This document shows, piece by piece, positions 19,758 to 30,084 of a stretch of 64,000 bases of DNA. The stretch spans positions 22,388 to 86,387 of the forward strand of contig NZ_KB889685.1 of the NCBI RefSeq assembly GCF_000372745.1. Direction: 5' to 3'. Every line of letters starts with the position of its first letter. The stretch's first letter is position 1. This stretch comes from Embleya scabrispora DSM 41855 (GTDB taxonomy: Bacteria; Actinomycetota; Actinomycetes; Streptomycetales; Streptomycetaceae). The translations under genes were made by a program, and so were the position numbers. Below the pieces are notes generated by a model. It was not told where the DNA came from. It did not search any database and saw only the letters and a program-made list of their open reading frames with translations.

Positions 19758-20783
19758 GTGCGGTACGTACCTCCCCTGGGTCTGCACGGCCGTGGGTCGG
19801 GCGACGGTTCGAATCGTGGACGCGGCCCGTTCGCCACCGCTCCGAGGGACGTTCACCGTACGGCAATCCGCCGGTTATCAGAATCATGTCCCGCATCGGG
19901 CTCCCGTGTGCGGGCTTTGCGTGATGGCAACCCCTTGTCGTGATCCGCGACGTCTGCGGTCGCCAACCCCTCTGCGGACCCGACCCGTTGTGCCGATGTC
20001 GTCATCGAACAGCCGCGGGGGCTCGTCACCACCGTACGAACGCCTCCATAAGAGCGATGTCAGGTACCGGACATGGCGGTTCCGGTGCGGTTTCGCGTTC
20101 CCCGGATGAGGATGCCATCGGGACGAGTGGACCGTGGCGGGTCCGCCGGCCTGCCCGGATCGTCGATGCGGGCGATCGATACCGAACGGGTTGCACATCT
20201 CGCACCCACAAGGAGTTTGCGCCATTTTTGATGGATCGGGGTACTGGTGCCAAATATGGTCGCCGTAATCCCCTCGTTCCGTTGAACGTCACCATGGACC
20301 GACTGCCTGCGGTTACGATACGAACGCTCCTGTGTCGTAGGCATCGAGGGCCGTAACCGGCCCCTCCTCCCGCCCGTCCGCGCACCCACCCGCAGACTGC
20401 CCTGCCGACGTGGCGGGGCGCCGTCGCCGGCCGAGCGTCGACCGACGAGATCCCTCGCACGTTCGTTTCGCTCTCGTACAGGCTGCGACTGTCGATCCGC
20501 GCTGCGGCGAAGGCGGTGGTGAGTACGTGCAATTGACGCTGATCATTGCCTCGATCGGGTGAATGACGACCGTGGCGAACGTGCTCCTTTGAGGTGGCCT
20601 TGTTGTCGACCGGCGCCGGCGCTCCGAACACTCGGACCCTGTCGGGCGTTTCGGCAATGAGATGGGGTCGTTGAAGGACCAACGGGCGCGCCGTGAACAC
20701 CACCGACCCTGGACCGAGGACGGCGACGGGTTGCGAGGCGAGGAGTACTGGGAGGGCGGGGACGATGAAACGGGCGCGCGGAC
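19758..20783. other. 1-kb stretch without a convincing gene
   Basis: No frame here shows coherent third-position bias together with a ribosome binding site and domain-like sequence. Open frames on both strands are arginine/proline-rich shadows. Composition drops toward AT around 20200-20350, which is unusual for this genome and could mark promoter sequence for the downstream siderophore gene or decayed DNA. No iron-box-like repeat, tRNA or terminator was recognised. Confidence 0.5.
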
Positions 20784-21206
20784 TCAGGCGACCGGCCACG
20801 GCAGGATCACCCACAGGGTCTTGCCGTCCGGGTGTGCCTCGATGTGGATCTGGCCGCCGAATTCGGTGACGATGTTGCGCACGATGAGCAGGCCTCGACC
20901 GGAGGTGTCGTCGACCGTTTCCAACAGGGCGACCGGACGGTAGGGGTGGCGGTCGCGTACTCCCAACCACAGCCAGCCGTCGTGCACCGTACAGGTCACC
21001 GAGACCTCCGGTGACAGTACGGCGGCGTGTTCGACGGAGTTGGTGATCAGCTCGGAGGCGACCAGCTTCAGGGCGTAACCCAGGTCGTGCCCATAGGGCA
21101 GCCCCCAGTAGGTCAGATGGTCCGCGAGAGCTCGTCGGGCCTGGGCGACCGAGGCCGGTTGGGCGGGCAGGGTGAACCAGCAGGATCGCTCGTATCCCGT
21201 TCCCAT
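20784..21206 (-). CDS. RsbW-like ATP-binding protein (HATPase, anti-sigma type)
   Basis: A 140-residue stand-alone GHKL ATPase domain of the RsbW/SpoIIAB type common in streptomycetes. The N box is ASELITNSVEHA, the G1 box region GVRDRHPYRP (divergent) and the G2 box TSGRGLLIVRNIV. Such proteins phosphorylate anti-anti-sigma partners or bind sigma factors. No STAS or sigma-B-type gene adjoins it. GGGGTGAC directly before ATG 21206 provides the ribosome site. The family is clear; the partner is unknown. Confidence 0.85.
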   Translation of the reverse strand: MGTGYERSCWFTLPAQPASVAQARRALADHLTYWGLPYGHDLGYALKLVASELITNSVEHAAVLSPEVSVTCTVHDGWLWLGVRDRHPYRPVALLETVDDTSGRGLLIVRNIVTEFGGQIHIEAHPDGKTLWVILPWPVA

Positions 21207-21445
21207 GTCACCCCTTTCGGCACCGCGCCTCAGCGTACTGACCGGCGCGCTTGCGGGCGCACGGTTGACGATTCGTCATATCGCTACGATTCGATGATCG
21301 GTCGCGTGTGTGAGTGAAGGTCGACATGGGCAAGACCATCGCAGTCCACGTCCCTCCCGGCGTGTGATTGTGAGCGCCGAACAGCGGCATTCCTCTGCGA
21401 ATGACCGGATTGTGCACGGTGCGGATTCCAGAAGGGTGACTACCT

Positions 21446-21946
21446 GTGGTGGAAGATCTCGATGCCGTCGAACAGGCCATGTTGGCCAACCTTCTCGACG
21501 GTCGGCGGCCTCGTCGGCGCAGCTCGGAGACGCCGACCCGGTCCAATCGACAACACCAGCCCCCGCAGCAGCAGCGCCGTCAGGCGCAGTCGGCTCCGCG
21601 TGCGGTCATTCCAGCGCCGGCGCCCACCGCGGCACCCAATCGAGACGCTACGCGCGTTCTCGACATCGGCCGCGTGATCAAGCAGATCGACCCCCGGACC
21701 ACGCCCGAGCAACGACACGCGATGGCGACTAGTTGGACCCAGATGGACATGACGGCCGCTCAGGTGCTGGCATGGCTGACCGCCGGCATCCTGCCCACCG
21801 AGTACAAGCTGGCGGCCCTGTGCCTGGAGCGGGGCCTGACCCCGCAGGACATGAAGACCCGTCTGGACGGCGTGCGCGTGGTCGAGCGGCTGCGCAGCGA
21901 GGGCGTGGACGGTGTGGTGGCGCAGTTGCGCAGCGGCGCCGCGTAG
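21446..21946 (+). CDS. hypothetical protein with Gln/Pro-rich N-terminus
   Basis: A 166-residue cytoplasmic protein. Residues 20-65 are a basic, Gln/Pro/Ala-rich linker; the C-terminal 100 residues (RVLDIGRVIKQIDPRTTPEQ to VVAQLRSGAA) look like a compact helical domain with an AWLTAGI segment that could be a DNA-binding-like fold. I do not recognise the family. GTG 21446 (or the adjacent GTG 21449) follows AAGGGTGA by about six bases. It is divergent from the RsbW-like gene and 82 bases upstream of the exporter. Confidence 0.55.
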   Translation: MVEDLDAVEQAMLANLLDGRRPRRRSSETPTRSNRQHQPPQQQRRQAQSAPRAVIPAPAPTAAPNRDATRVLDIGRVIKQIDPRTTPEQRHAMATSWTQMDMTAAQVLAWLTAGILPTEYKLAALCLERGLTPQDMKTRLDGVRVVERLRSEGVDGVVAQLRSGAA

Positions 21947-21991
21947 GCGGGCCGCGCCGAGGGGCATCGCAGGCCGGGCCGGTGGTGATCA

Positions 21992-24089
<2,098 letters not shown>

Positions 24090-24158
24090 GCGATGTATTG
24101 GAGCGGAGTGTCGCATTGCCCCGCCCTGCGATCACTCGAACGAGGGACACTGTGTCGC

Positions 24159-24689
24159 ATGAACGAGTGGGAACTGTGGCGCCAGGACGACAACGGCGCG
24201 CGTTTCCGGATCCGGGGATACGCCGATCGCATGGCCGCGATCGCCGGCCGATTGGTGATCGAATCCGGGATGCCGCACAAGCAGTTGTATTGGGTGGCGG
24301 GGCCGCCTACCCCGACCTGCCCCACACCGGGTGATGCGGCGGAGCGGATTGCGGCCCTGTCGGCGGACCACGAGCCGATGGCAGCCGCGTTCCTGGCGTC
24401 CTTCCGGCGCGTGGGGGCATCGTTGTGCGACGACCGCCACATCGACCCCGACACGGTGGCGGCTTTGTTCCAGGTCGCGTGGGAGCAGGCCGAGCCCGGA
24501 CCGGCGCGCGAATACGAATCCGATGGCAAGTACACGCCCGAGGACGAAGGCGAGCCGGCGCAGGCACCGGCGCTCGACCGCGCACGGGACCATCTGACCC
24601 ACGCCGCGGCCGTTTTGCGGGCCCTGGACCCGCACGCGAATCTGCGCCTGCAGGATCTGCTCGACCTCGTCACGCGCATGCCGCGCTGA
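24159..24689 (+). CDS. hypothetical protein
   Basis: A 176-residue acidic cytoplasmic protein. The N-terminal 45 residues (MNEWELWRQDDNGARFRI, then YADRMAAIAGRL) have the strand-helix pattern of small SPOR-like or YjfJ-like modules, and the C-terminal half is helical with an acidic insert (EYESDGKYTPEDEGEP). I do not assign a function. The nearest ribosome-site-like sequence, GAGGGAC, is about 13 bases before ATG 24159. It precedes the kinase gene by 50 bases. Confidence 0.65.
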   Translation: MNEWELWRQDDNGARFRIRGYADRMAAIAGRLVIESGMPHKQLYWVAGPPTPTCPTPGDAAERIAALSADHEPMAAAFLASFRRVGASLCDDRHIDPDTVAALFQVAWEQAEPGPAREYESDGKYTPEDEGEPAQAPALDRARDHLTHAAAVLRALDPHANLRLQDLLDLVTRMPR

Positions 24690-24739
24690 CGTTCCGGTCC
24701 CCCAGGGGGCGTGGACACTCATCGACTCAGGGGGGATCG

Positions 24740-26100
24740 ATGCGCGAGCTTCAGGCCGTTGACCCGCCTCGGATCGGGCCGTACTCGATCCATTCCCGGC
24801 TCGGCGCCGGCGGCATGGGTCGCGTCTACCTCGGCCGTTCGCCCGGCGGGCGGCCGGTCGCGGTCAAGGTGATCCATGCCGAACTCGCCCAGGATCCCGA
24901 CTTCCGGGCCAGGTTCCGGCGCGAGATCGATGTCGCCAGGCGGGTGCAGGGGTTCTTCACCGCGCCGGTCCTGGACGCCGACGCGGACGCCGACGAGCCG
25001 TGGCTGTCCACTGCCTACATACCCGGGCCGTCGCTGCACGCGCGGTCGCCGAGCAGGGGCCGCTGCCCGTCGAGGCCGTGCGTGTGCCGGCCGGTGGCCT
25101 CGCCGAGGCTCTGGCCGCGCTGCATGCCGCCGGGGTCGTGCACCGCGATCTGAAGCCCTCCAACGTGCTGCCGGCCCAGGACGGCCCGCGCGTGATCGAC
25201 TTCGGCATCTCACGCATCGGTGAGCAGACCGCGCTGACCCGCACAGGCAGCACGGGCAGCACGGTCGGTTCTCCCGGCTACCTCGCCCCCGAGCAGGCCC
25301 TCGACGCGGAAGTGGGGCCACCCGGGGACGTGTTCGCACTCGGCGGCGTGCTGGCCTACGCCTCCACCGGGCGCCCGCCATTCGGCGGCGGCCGGGTGGA
25401 GGCGGTGGTGTATCGCGTGGTCCACGGCGAGCCGGACCTGGACGGCGTCCCTCACGAGTTGCGCGGTCTGATCCAGTCCTGTCTGGCCAAGGAACCTGCG
25501 GACCGCCCGCCTGCGGGACAGGTGTTGACCTACCTCCAGGAACTCGGCGTCGACGCGCACGCGGCGCCCGATGCCTGGCTCCCGGAGGCCGTCACCACGA
25601 TGCTCCCGCCGCATCAGGCCCCCATCGGCGGCCCACCCGAGCTCACGCCCGGGCCGGCGCGCCCGCCCTCGGTCCCACCCTCGCCGAGGCCGCCCGCCGA
25701 CCTTGCGCCGCCGTCATTCACCCGCCCGCAACCCGTGCAGACGTTCCACGCGACGCCTCCTGTGCCGCCCCGACCCTCGACCCATCCGGCGACGCACATC
25801 TCCTCTCGCGCCGCGCTGCCGCCGCCCGAGCCCCGCAGTCGCGGTCGTGCCGGGCCGATCGCCGCAGCCGTGGTGGCTTGTCTGCCGGCCGTCGGCACGG
25901 CGGTGGCGGTCCCGAACCTGATCCACGAGGACGCCCGGGCCGCGCGCAGGACGGATCCGCCGACCTCCAAAACCAGCCAGGGCGGCACCACCGCCGCCGC
26001 GAACGGCGCTACTCCCCAAGGCGCCACGTCCACTGCCTCGGCCTCGCTCACGACCCCCGGGCCACGCCCGCCGGCGACACCTCCCAGTGCTGGCCGGTGA
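24740..26100 (+). pseudogene. Ser/Thr protein kinase (PknB type) broken by a frameshift
   Basis: A eukaryotic-like membrane kinase whose reading frame changes inside the catalytic domain. From ATG 24740 (AGGGGGG just upstream) the frame encodes the glycine loop LGAGGMGRVYLG and VAVKVIHAEL, up to STAYIPGPSLHA. At about 25042-25043 one base, most likely a G in a GCG repeat, is missing; the next frame continues as AVAEQGPLPVEAVR, with HRDLKPSNVL, DFGISRIG and the APE-like LAPEQA. A Pro-rich linker and a membrane helix (about 25855-25920) follow, ending at 26100. A sequencing error is as likely as true decay. Confidence 0.8.
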
Positions 26101-26611
26101 GACCCGACACAGCCGCCTGGGCATCACGTTCGTCGTGCCGACGGGCTGGACGGTCGAGCAGGGTACGGACGGCCCCCACGTGATGTGTGTGCTGCCGCCC
26201 ACCACGCTTCTGGGTCGCCCCAACGACGGCTGCGCGGTGGACGGCGTGGAGATCCGCCTGCCCGATCCGCCCGGCGACGAGTGGGGACGGGCGCTGGACC
26301 TCGAATCCGGATCCAGCCGGGTCTGGCAGGGCGACGCCTGGTGCCGCGGGGCAATACCCCGCGGCACCGCGATGACCACGTCATCGACGATCGTCGAACG
26401 CGGGTTCCGCCCGGTCGGACCCAAGACCGCCGATTACCGGCGCTGGTCGGCCGGTTGCGACAACGGCTCGACGTATCACCCTCGGGTGTGGTGGCTGCCG
26501 GTCACGAAGCTCTCCATCGAGACCTTCGCGATGCCGCCGAGTCTGGACGCGACGGTCGATCGGATCGTCGCGTCCTTCGATTTCTCGGGCTATTCGGGAG
26601 CCCAGGGTTGA
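26087..26611 (+). CDS. extracytoplasmic domain, probably the detached C-terminus of the kinase
   Basis: 174 residues in the same frame as the kinase N-terminus. The segment LGITFVVPTGWTVEQG, the paired cysteines and the mixed strand pattern resemble an extracellular sensor domain rather than a cytoplasmic enzyme. The GTG at 26087 lies inside the kinase 3' end (14-base overlap) and lacks a ribosome binding site, so I infer that a second frame change near 26060-26100 split one long kinase-sensor gene. A separate small gene is the alternative. Confidence 0.55.
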   Translation: MLAGETRHSRLGITFVVPTGWTVEQGTDGPHVMCVLPPTTLLGRPNDGCAVDGVEIRLPDPPGDEWGRALDLESGSSRVWQGDAWCRGAIPRGTAMTTSSTIVERGFRPVGPKTADYRRWSAGCDNGSTYHPRVWWLPVTKLSIETFAMPPSLDATVDRIVASFDFSGYSGAQG

Positions 26612-26633
26612 CGACCACCCGCCATGGCCGCCG

Positions 26634-27020
26634 TCACGGCTTCTCCCAGATTTGGAAGGCCCGAACCGTAAAGGGGACCTCGGGCACGAAGACGCCCTCG
26701 CCCGGATACGTGCTGAAATCCCCTTCGGTGGCGCACTCCCTGCTCTGATACATCGTCACGTAGCGATCCATGCGGTTCGCGAAGGACAGTGCGTCGACCC
26801 CGTTGGGCAGTGACACGCACTGCTCGACGTTTGCGCCGGTCAGTTCGAAGGTCGCCGCCGGCGCACCCGCGAAGCCCGGCTCGGTCCAAAAGCACACCTG
26901 TCCGGGCGAGCACAAGGTTGCCGCGGCAGCGGAGGCGGAGGCGCTCGGTGCCCCCACGGTGGTCAACAGGCTCGTGGTCAAGGCCAGCGCGCAGACAAAG
27001 CGACGTCGCATGCGATTCAT
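26634..27020 (-). CDS. secreted peptidase-inhibitor family I36 protein
   Basis: A 128-residue exported protein. The signal peptide (1-33: MRRRFVCALALTTSLLTTVG, Ala-Ser-rich cleavage region) is followed by a compact domain of about 90 residues with LCSPGQVCFWTEPGF, VEQC and an ANRMDRYVTMYQSREC segment, the beta-gamma-crystallin-like pattern of the Streptomyces metalloproteinase inhibitor family I36. The paired cysteines suggest two disulfides. ATG 27020 is chosen since the signal peptide begins there. The target protease is unknown. It is divergent from the next secreted-protein gene. Confidence 0.8.
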   Translation of the reverse strand: MNRMRRRFVCALALTTSLLTTVGAPSASASAAAATLCSPGQVCFWTEPGFAGAPAATFELTGANVEQCVSLPNGVDALSFANRMDRYVTMYQSRECATEGDFSTYPGEGVFVPEVPFTVRAFQIWEKP

Positions 27021-27156
27021 GAGAACTTTCCCGTTCGTCGAATCCGTTGCCCCGGTTCCGACGTGAGTCCAGGGTCGCTCAGGAAAGGGCGAAGTGCCTG
27101 CGAACGGACGCGGATTTACCTCGAAAGAGTGCATTCAAGATCGTCTCGCCTATCTC

Positions 27157-27184
27157 GGAACCAGAGTGCGAAACGTTTCGTCAA
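27157..27184 (+). promoter_or_regulatory. candidate ECF sigma promoter of the AMIN-like protein gene
   Basis: GGAACC (27157-27162) and CGTCAA (27179-27184) are separated by exactly 16 bases, the ECF consensus arrangement (GGAAC-N16-CGTC), with about 25 bases of leader before the GGAGG ribosome site and ATG 27214. Confidence 0.5.
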
Positions 27185-27213
27185 TGTAGATATCGGCTCA
27201 TTCGGAGGCTGTC

Positions 27214-27717
27214 ATGGCTGTTGTATCCGTCCCTCGTCGCCATCTCGTCCGCTCCGCGCTCGGCGTCGCCGCCGTCGTCGGCATCGCCGCCACCACGGTG
27301 CTGTCGGGCACCGCCCAGGCCGCCGCCGGCACCACATACCTCACCAACATCCGCACCGGGCAACACGCGACCTACGACCGTGTGGTCCTGGACTTCTCCG
27401 CCGGCGTGCCCGCCTACGGCGTCACCGGCACCAGCAGCCTGGAACAGTGCGCGAGCGGGAAGCCGGTCAGTTTCCCGAACAGCGCCGAGTACGTCGAGTT
27501 GGACATCACGAGCGCGGCTCACGACGACAACGGCAACGCCACCTACACCGGCCCGCGCACCGTGGTGACCAACATGCCCTCGCTCACCGGGTACGCGGTC
27601 ACCTGCGACTTCGAGGGCAAGCTCAAGGTCGGCATCGGCTACAAGAGCAACGTGCAGCACGTGGTCACGTCGGTGCTGACCAATCCGAGCCGCATCGTGA
27701 TCGACGTCAAGCGCTGA
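27214..27717 (+). CDS. secreted AMIN-like domain protein
   Basis: A 167-residue exported protein. The signal peptide covers 1-37 (VRSALGVAAVVGIAATTVLSG, ending AQAAA). The mature part has TTYLTNIRTGQHATYDRVVLDF and a closing PSRIVIDVKR, the strand order of AMIN-like domains that bind peptidoglycan or pili in other proteins. Two cysteines (EQCASG and VTCDFEG) may form a disulfide. GGAGG lies five bases before ATG 27214, and a good ECF-type promoter precedes it, suggesting induction by envelope stress. Its exact role is unknown. Confidence 0.78.
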   Translation: MAVVSVPRRHLVRSALGVAAVVGIAATTVLSGTAQAAAGTTYLTNIRTGQHATYDRVVLDFSAGVPAYGVTGTSSLEQCASGKPVSFPNSAEYVELDITSAAHDDNGNATYTGPRTVVTNMPSLTGYAVTCDFEGKLKVGIGYKSNVQHVVTSVLTNPSRIVIDVKR

Positions 27718-27762
27718 CCGACGGCCGGGCCGCGGCACGCCGCGGCCCGTACCCGTCCCGGG

Positions 27763-28398
27763 TCATCGCGTCCCGGTCATCCGTCGTTCGACCGCCGCCA
27801 ACTCGGCGGTGGTCAGCACGTTCGGCGTACCCACCGCGAGCGAGCGCACGTAGACCTCGCACAACCACTCCAGGATTCTGGTGCGGTCGTATGCCTCGAT
27901 CAGATCCCGCCCCAGGGTCACGCCTCCGTGGTTGGCCAGCAGCGCCCCGCTTCGACCACCCGCGAGCGCCGCCCGCACCGAGTCCGCCAACTCCGGGGTT
28001 CCGTAGGTCGCGTACGGGGCGACCCGCACATCGTGGCCGCCGAGCAGCAGCACGTTGTAGTGGATCGCCGGCAATACCGGCAGGGTCGTTGCCACCACCG
28101 CGCCGAACACGGCATGCGTGTGCACCACGGCCCCGGCGCGCGGATCGCTCTCGTACAGCGCGAGGTGCATCGGGGTCTCGGAGGACGGCGCCCGCGTACC
28201 CTCCACCACCGCGCCCGTCAGGTCCACGACCGCGCACTCCGCCGGTGTGATGCGCTCCAACGGGGCGCCGGAGGGCGTAATCGCGACCAACGAGTCCCGG
28301 CGCACGCTCAAGTTGCCCGAGGCACCGACCACCAGGCCGCACTCGACGATCCGGCGTCCGAACTCGCATAGCTCGCGACGCTCGTCCTCCAACAGCAC
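27763..28398 (-). CDS. class II aldolase/adducin-family protein
   Basis: A predicted zinc-dependent L-fuculose-phosphate-type aldolase of 211 residues. Motifs: GLVVGASGNLSVR, AITPSGAPLERI, SSETPMHLALYE with the catalytic acid, the zinc-binding VVHTHAVFG, and ANHGGVTLG supplying the third His. GTG 28398 is chosen since GGGGAGG lies five bases upstream; the longer frame to 28482 is not conserved-looking. No sugar kinase, isomerase or transporter adjoins it, so the substrate is unknown. Confidence 0.85.
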   Translation of the reverse strand: MLLEDERRELCEFGRRIVECGLVVGASGNLSVRRDSLVAITPSGAPLERITPAECAVVDLTGAVVEGTRAPSSETPMHLALYESDPRAGAVVHTHAVFGAVVATTLPVLPAIHYNVLLLGGHDVRVAPYATYGTPELADSVRAALAGGRSGALLANHGGVTLGRDLIEAYDRTRILEWLCEVYVRSLAVGTPNVLTTAELAAVERRMTGTR

Positions 28399-28811
28399 CG
28401 AGGCCTCCCCAACCGGGATCCGCCCGGATTCGCTCTGGCACCACCACGACCGGCCGGGACGACATCGCCCCAACGAATCCAATCAGATCGGCGTGCTCGG
28501 ATCCCGCCGTGGTGCCACGATTCGAGTCCGCCGGCGACCACGGCCCTGGTCGTGGCGGTGTCGACCGCCCCCGCCACGACCAGGGCGGGAGGACGGGCAG
28601 ACGCGGCGGCGAGTACCCGTATCCGGTCCGAGTCGGCGTCGCCCACCCACCCGGCCACCGCCGCGTCGGGGTCCGCCGCCCGCAGCGTCACCGCGGCCCC
28701 GGCCAAGGCCGCGACGGCGCCTTCGCGAGCGAAGTACCAGCGGTGTCCCGGGTCGACCGGCAAACGGAAAGCAACCGGCCGCCCACCGCGACAACGCGGC
28801 ACCGACGACAT
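28308..28811 (-). CDS. possible hypothetical gene or gene remnant
   Basis: ATG 28811 opens 167 codons. The first 100 have strong third-position G/C and plausible protein sequence (WYFAREGAVAALAGAAVTLRAADPD, RPPALVVAGAVDTATTRAVVAGG); the last 60 run through the spacer and out of frame into the aldolase gene, giving low-quality sequence (Arg, Ser, Trp, Cys). I infer a truncated or frameshifted gene whose natural end is lost. I recognise no family. Confidence 0.3.
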   Translation of the reverse strand: MSSVPRCRGGRPVAFRLPVDPGHRWYFAREGAVAALAGAAVTLRAADPDAAVAGWVGDADSDRIRVLAAASARPPALVVAGAVDTATTRAVVAGGLESWHHGGIRARRSDWIRWGDVVPAGRGGARANPGGSRLGRPRCCWRTSVASYASSDAGSSSAAWWSVPRAT

Positions 28812-29094
28812 CGTCCCGACCGCGCGTCATGTCCCGTCCCCCTCGGAAGGATCTCCCGAGTCACCATCCGACCGCCGGGGGCTATCCCTCGAAAACCGGG
28901 AGCCGGGCACAATGCCCGCCCGACGGGTCGTCCAGGATGCGACGCGGGCGGGAGCCCCGAAGGCATCACGACCGCAAGCCGCGAGCCGCGACCCACAGCC
29001 GGGCCAACGAGCAACGGCCGGCAACCGCCGCCAACGGTTCGTCCTCAAGCCCGCCACGCACCCAGGCCACGAGATCATCCACGAAGTCGCCCCG
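28399..29094. other. about 700 bases of possibly degenerate DNA
   Basis: No complete convincing gene. On the minus strand, 28811 to about 28480 shows good codon bias and protein-like sequence (HRWYFAREGAVAALAGAAV, GWVGDADSDRIRVLA), but the frame then runs 91 bases into the aldolase gene out of register. A 38-codon frame (29082-28966) follows the exporter ATPase. Both could be remnants of decayed genes. I see no mobile-element ends. Confidence 0.45.
28966..29082 (-). CDS. small open frame after the ABC exporter
   Basis: 38 residues (starting VDDLVAWVRGGLEDEPLAAV) from GTG 29082, 12 bases after the ATPase stop, with GGGG a few bases upstream. The sequence is protein-like and reminiscent of the start of DUF6221-type small actinobacterial proteins, but truncated. 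It may be a remnant or a small co-transcribed peptide. Confidence 0.25.
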   Translation of the reverse strand: MDDLVAWVRGGLEDEPLAAVAGRCSLARLWVAARGLRS

Positions 29095-30084
29095 TCACCC
29101 CCGATACAGCCGCGCGACCACCTCCTCGATCGTGGGCTCCCGCACGGACACGTCCCGCAATCCCCCGTCGCGCGCGATCGTGGCGATCAGTTCCCCCGCC
29201 GGCACGCCGTCCAGGGCGAAGGTGACCCGCCTGCCGTCCGCCTCGATCGCCTCGATCGCGACCCCGGGCATCCGCACGTCCAGCGCACGCGCCTCGTCCA
29301 GGTCGACGACCACGCGCCGGCGCGACCCGTAGCGTGCGTGCAGGGCCTCCAGCGTCCCGTCGTGCACGACCTGCCCGCAGTCGATCACGATCAGCCGCCG
29401 GCACAGGTGCTCGATGTCGGCGAGGTCGTGCGTCGTGAGCACGGTCGTGACGTCCCCGCGTGTGCCGATCTCGGCCAGGAAGGCGCGCAGCGACTGTTTG
29501 CTGACCACGTCGAGCCCGATCGTCGGCTCGTCCAAAAACAACACGTCCGGACCGTGCAGGAGTGCGGCCGTGATTTCGCCGCGCATGCGTTGTCCGAGCG
29601 AGAGTTGGCGCACCGGTGTGTCCATGAACTCGTCCAGTTCGAGCATCGCCCGACACTGCCGGAGCCGGGCCTCGTGCTCGGCACGCGGCACCGCGTAGAC
29701 GAAGCCCAGCAAGCGGAACGATTCGCGCAAGGGCAGGTCCCACCACAGTTGCGAACGCTGACCGAAGACCACCCCGATCCGGCCTGCGAGCCGGCGCCGG
29801 CGGGGCACCGGCTCCAGGCCACAGACCCGCACGTGTCCCGAGGTCGGCGTCAGGATGCCGGTCATCATCTTCAGTGTGGTCGATTTGCCTGCCCCGTTGG
29901 GTCCGATGTAGCCGACCGTCTCGCCTCGCGCGATGCTCAACGCGACGCCGTCCACGGCGGCCACCGTCCTGGATTCCCGCCGGATGCGGCCGACCTTGCG
30001 CCGGACCGTGAACTCCTTGCGCAGGTCCCGCACTTCGATCATCGTCTCGGTCTTGATCGCGGTCATGGTCCCGGTGGCGGTCAC
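29095..30084 (-). CDS. ABC exporter ATP-binding protein
   Basis: The ATPase of a three-gene exporter, 329 residues. Walker A GPNGAGKST, signature LSLGQRMRGE, Walker B VLFLDEPTIGLD and switch His LTTHDLAD are intact; a C-terminal extension of about 80 residues (YGSRRRVVVDL, REPTIEEVVARLY) is typical of DrrA/YadG-type exporter ATPases. GTG 30084 overlaps the permease stop (GTGA) and has AGGAG nine bases upstream, so translation is coupled; ATG 30066 is an alternative. It pairs with the two PF06182-type permeases upstream. The substrate is unknown. Confidence 0.92.
   Translation of the reverse strand: MTATGTMTAIKTETMIEVRDLRKEFTVRRKVGRIRRESRTVAAVDGVALSIARGETVGYIGPNGAGKSTTLKMMTGILTPTSGHVRVCGLEPVPRRRRLAGRIGVVFGQRSQLWWDLPLRESFRLLGFVYAVPRAEHEARLRQCRAMLELDEFMDTPVRQLSLGQRMRGEITAALLHGPDVLFLDEPTIGLDVVSKQSLRAFLAEIGTRGDVTTVLTTHDLADIEHLCRRLIVIDCGQVVHDGTLEALHARYGSRRRVVVDLDEARALDVRMPGVAIEAIEADGRRVTFALDGVPAGELIATIARDGGLRDVSVREPTIEEVVARLYRG

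Noticed and set aside
19803..19815. GGTTCGAAT-like T-arm suggesting a tRNA
   Set aside because: No acceptor stem, anticodon arm or CCA end can be folded around it; similar short matches elsewhere lie inside coding genes.
19758..20000. Iron box (DmdR/IdeR type) upstream of the siderophore synthetase
   Set aside because: No sequence resembling the TTAGGTTAGGCTCACCTAA-type palindrome is present near the start.
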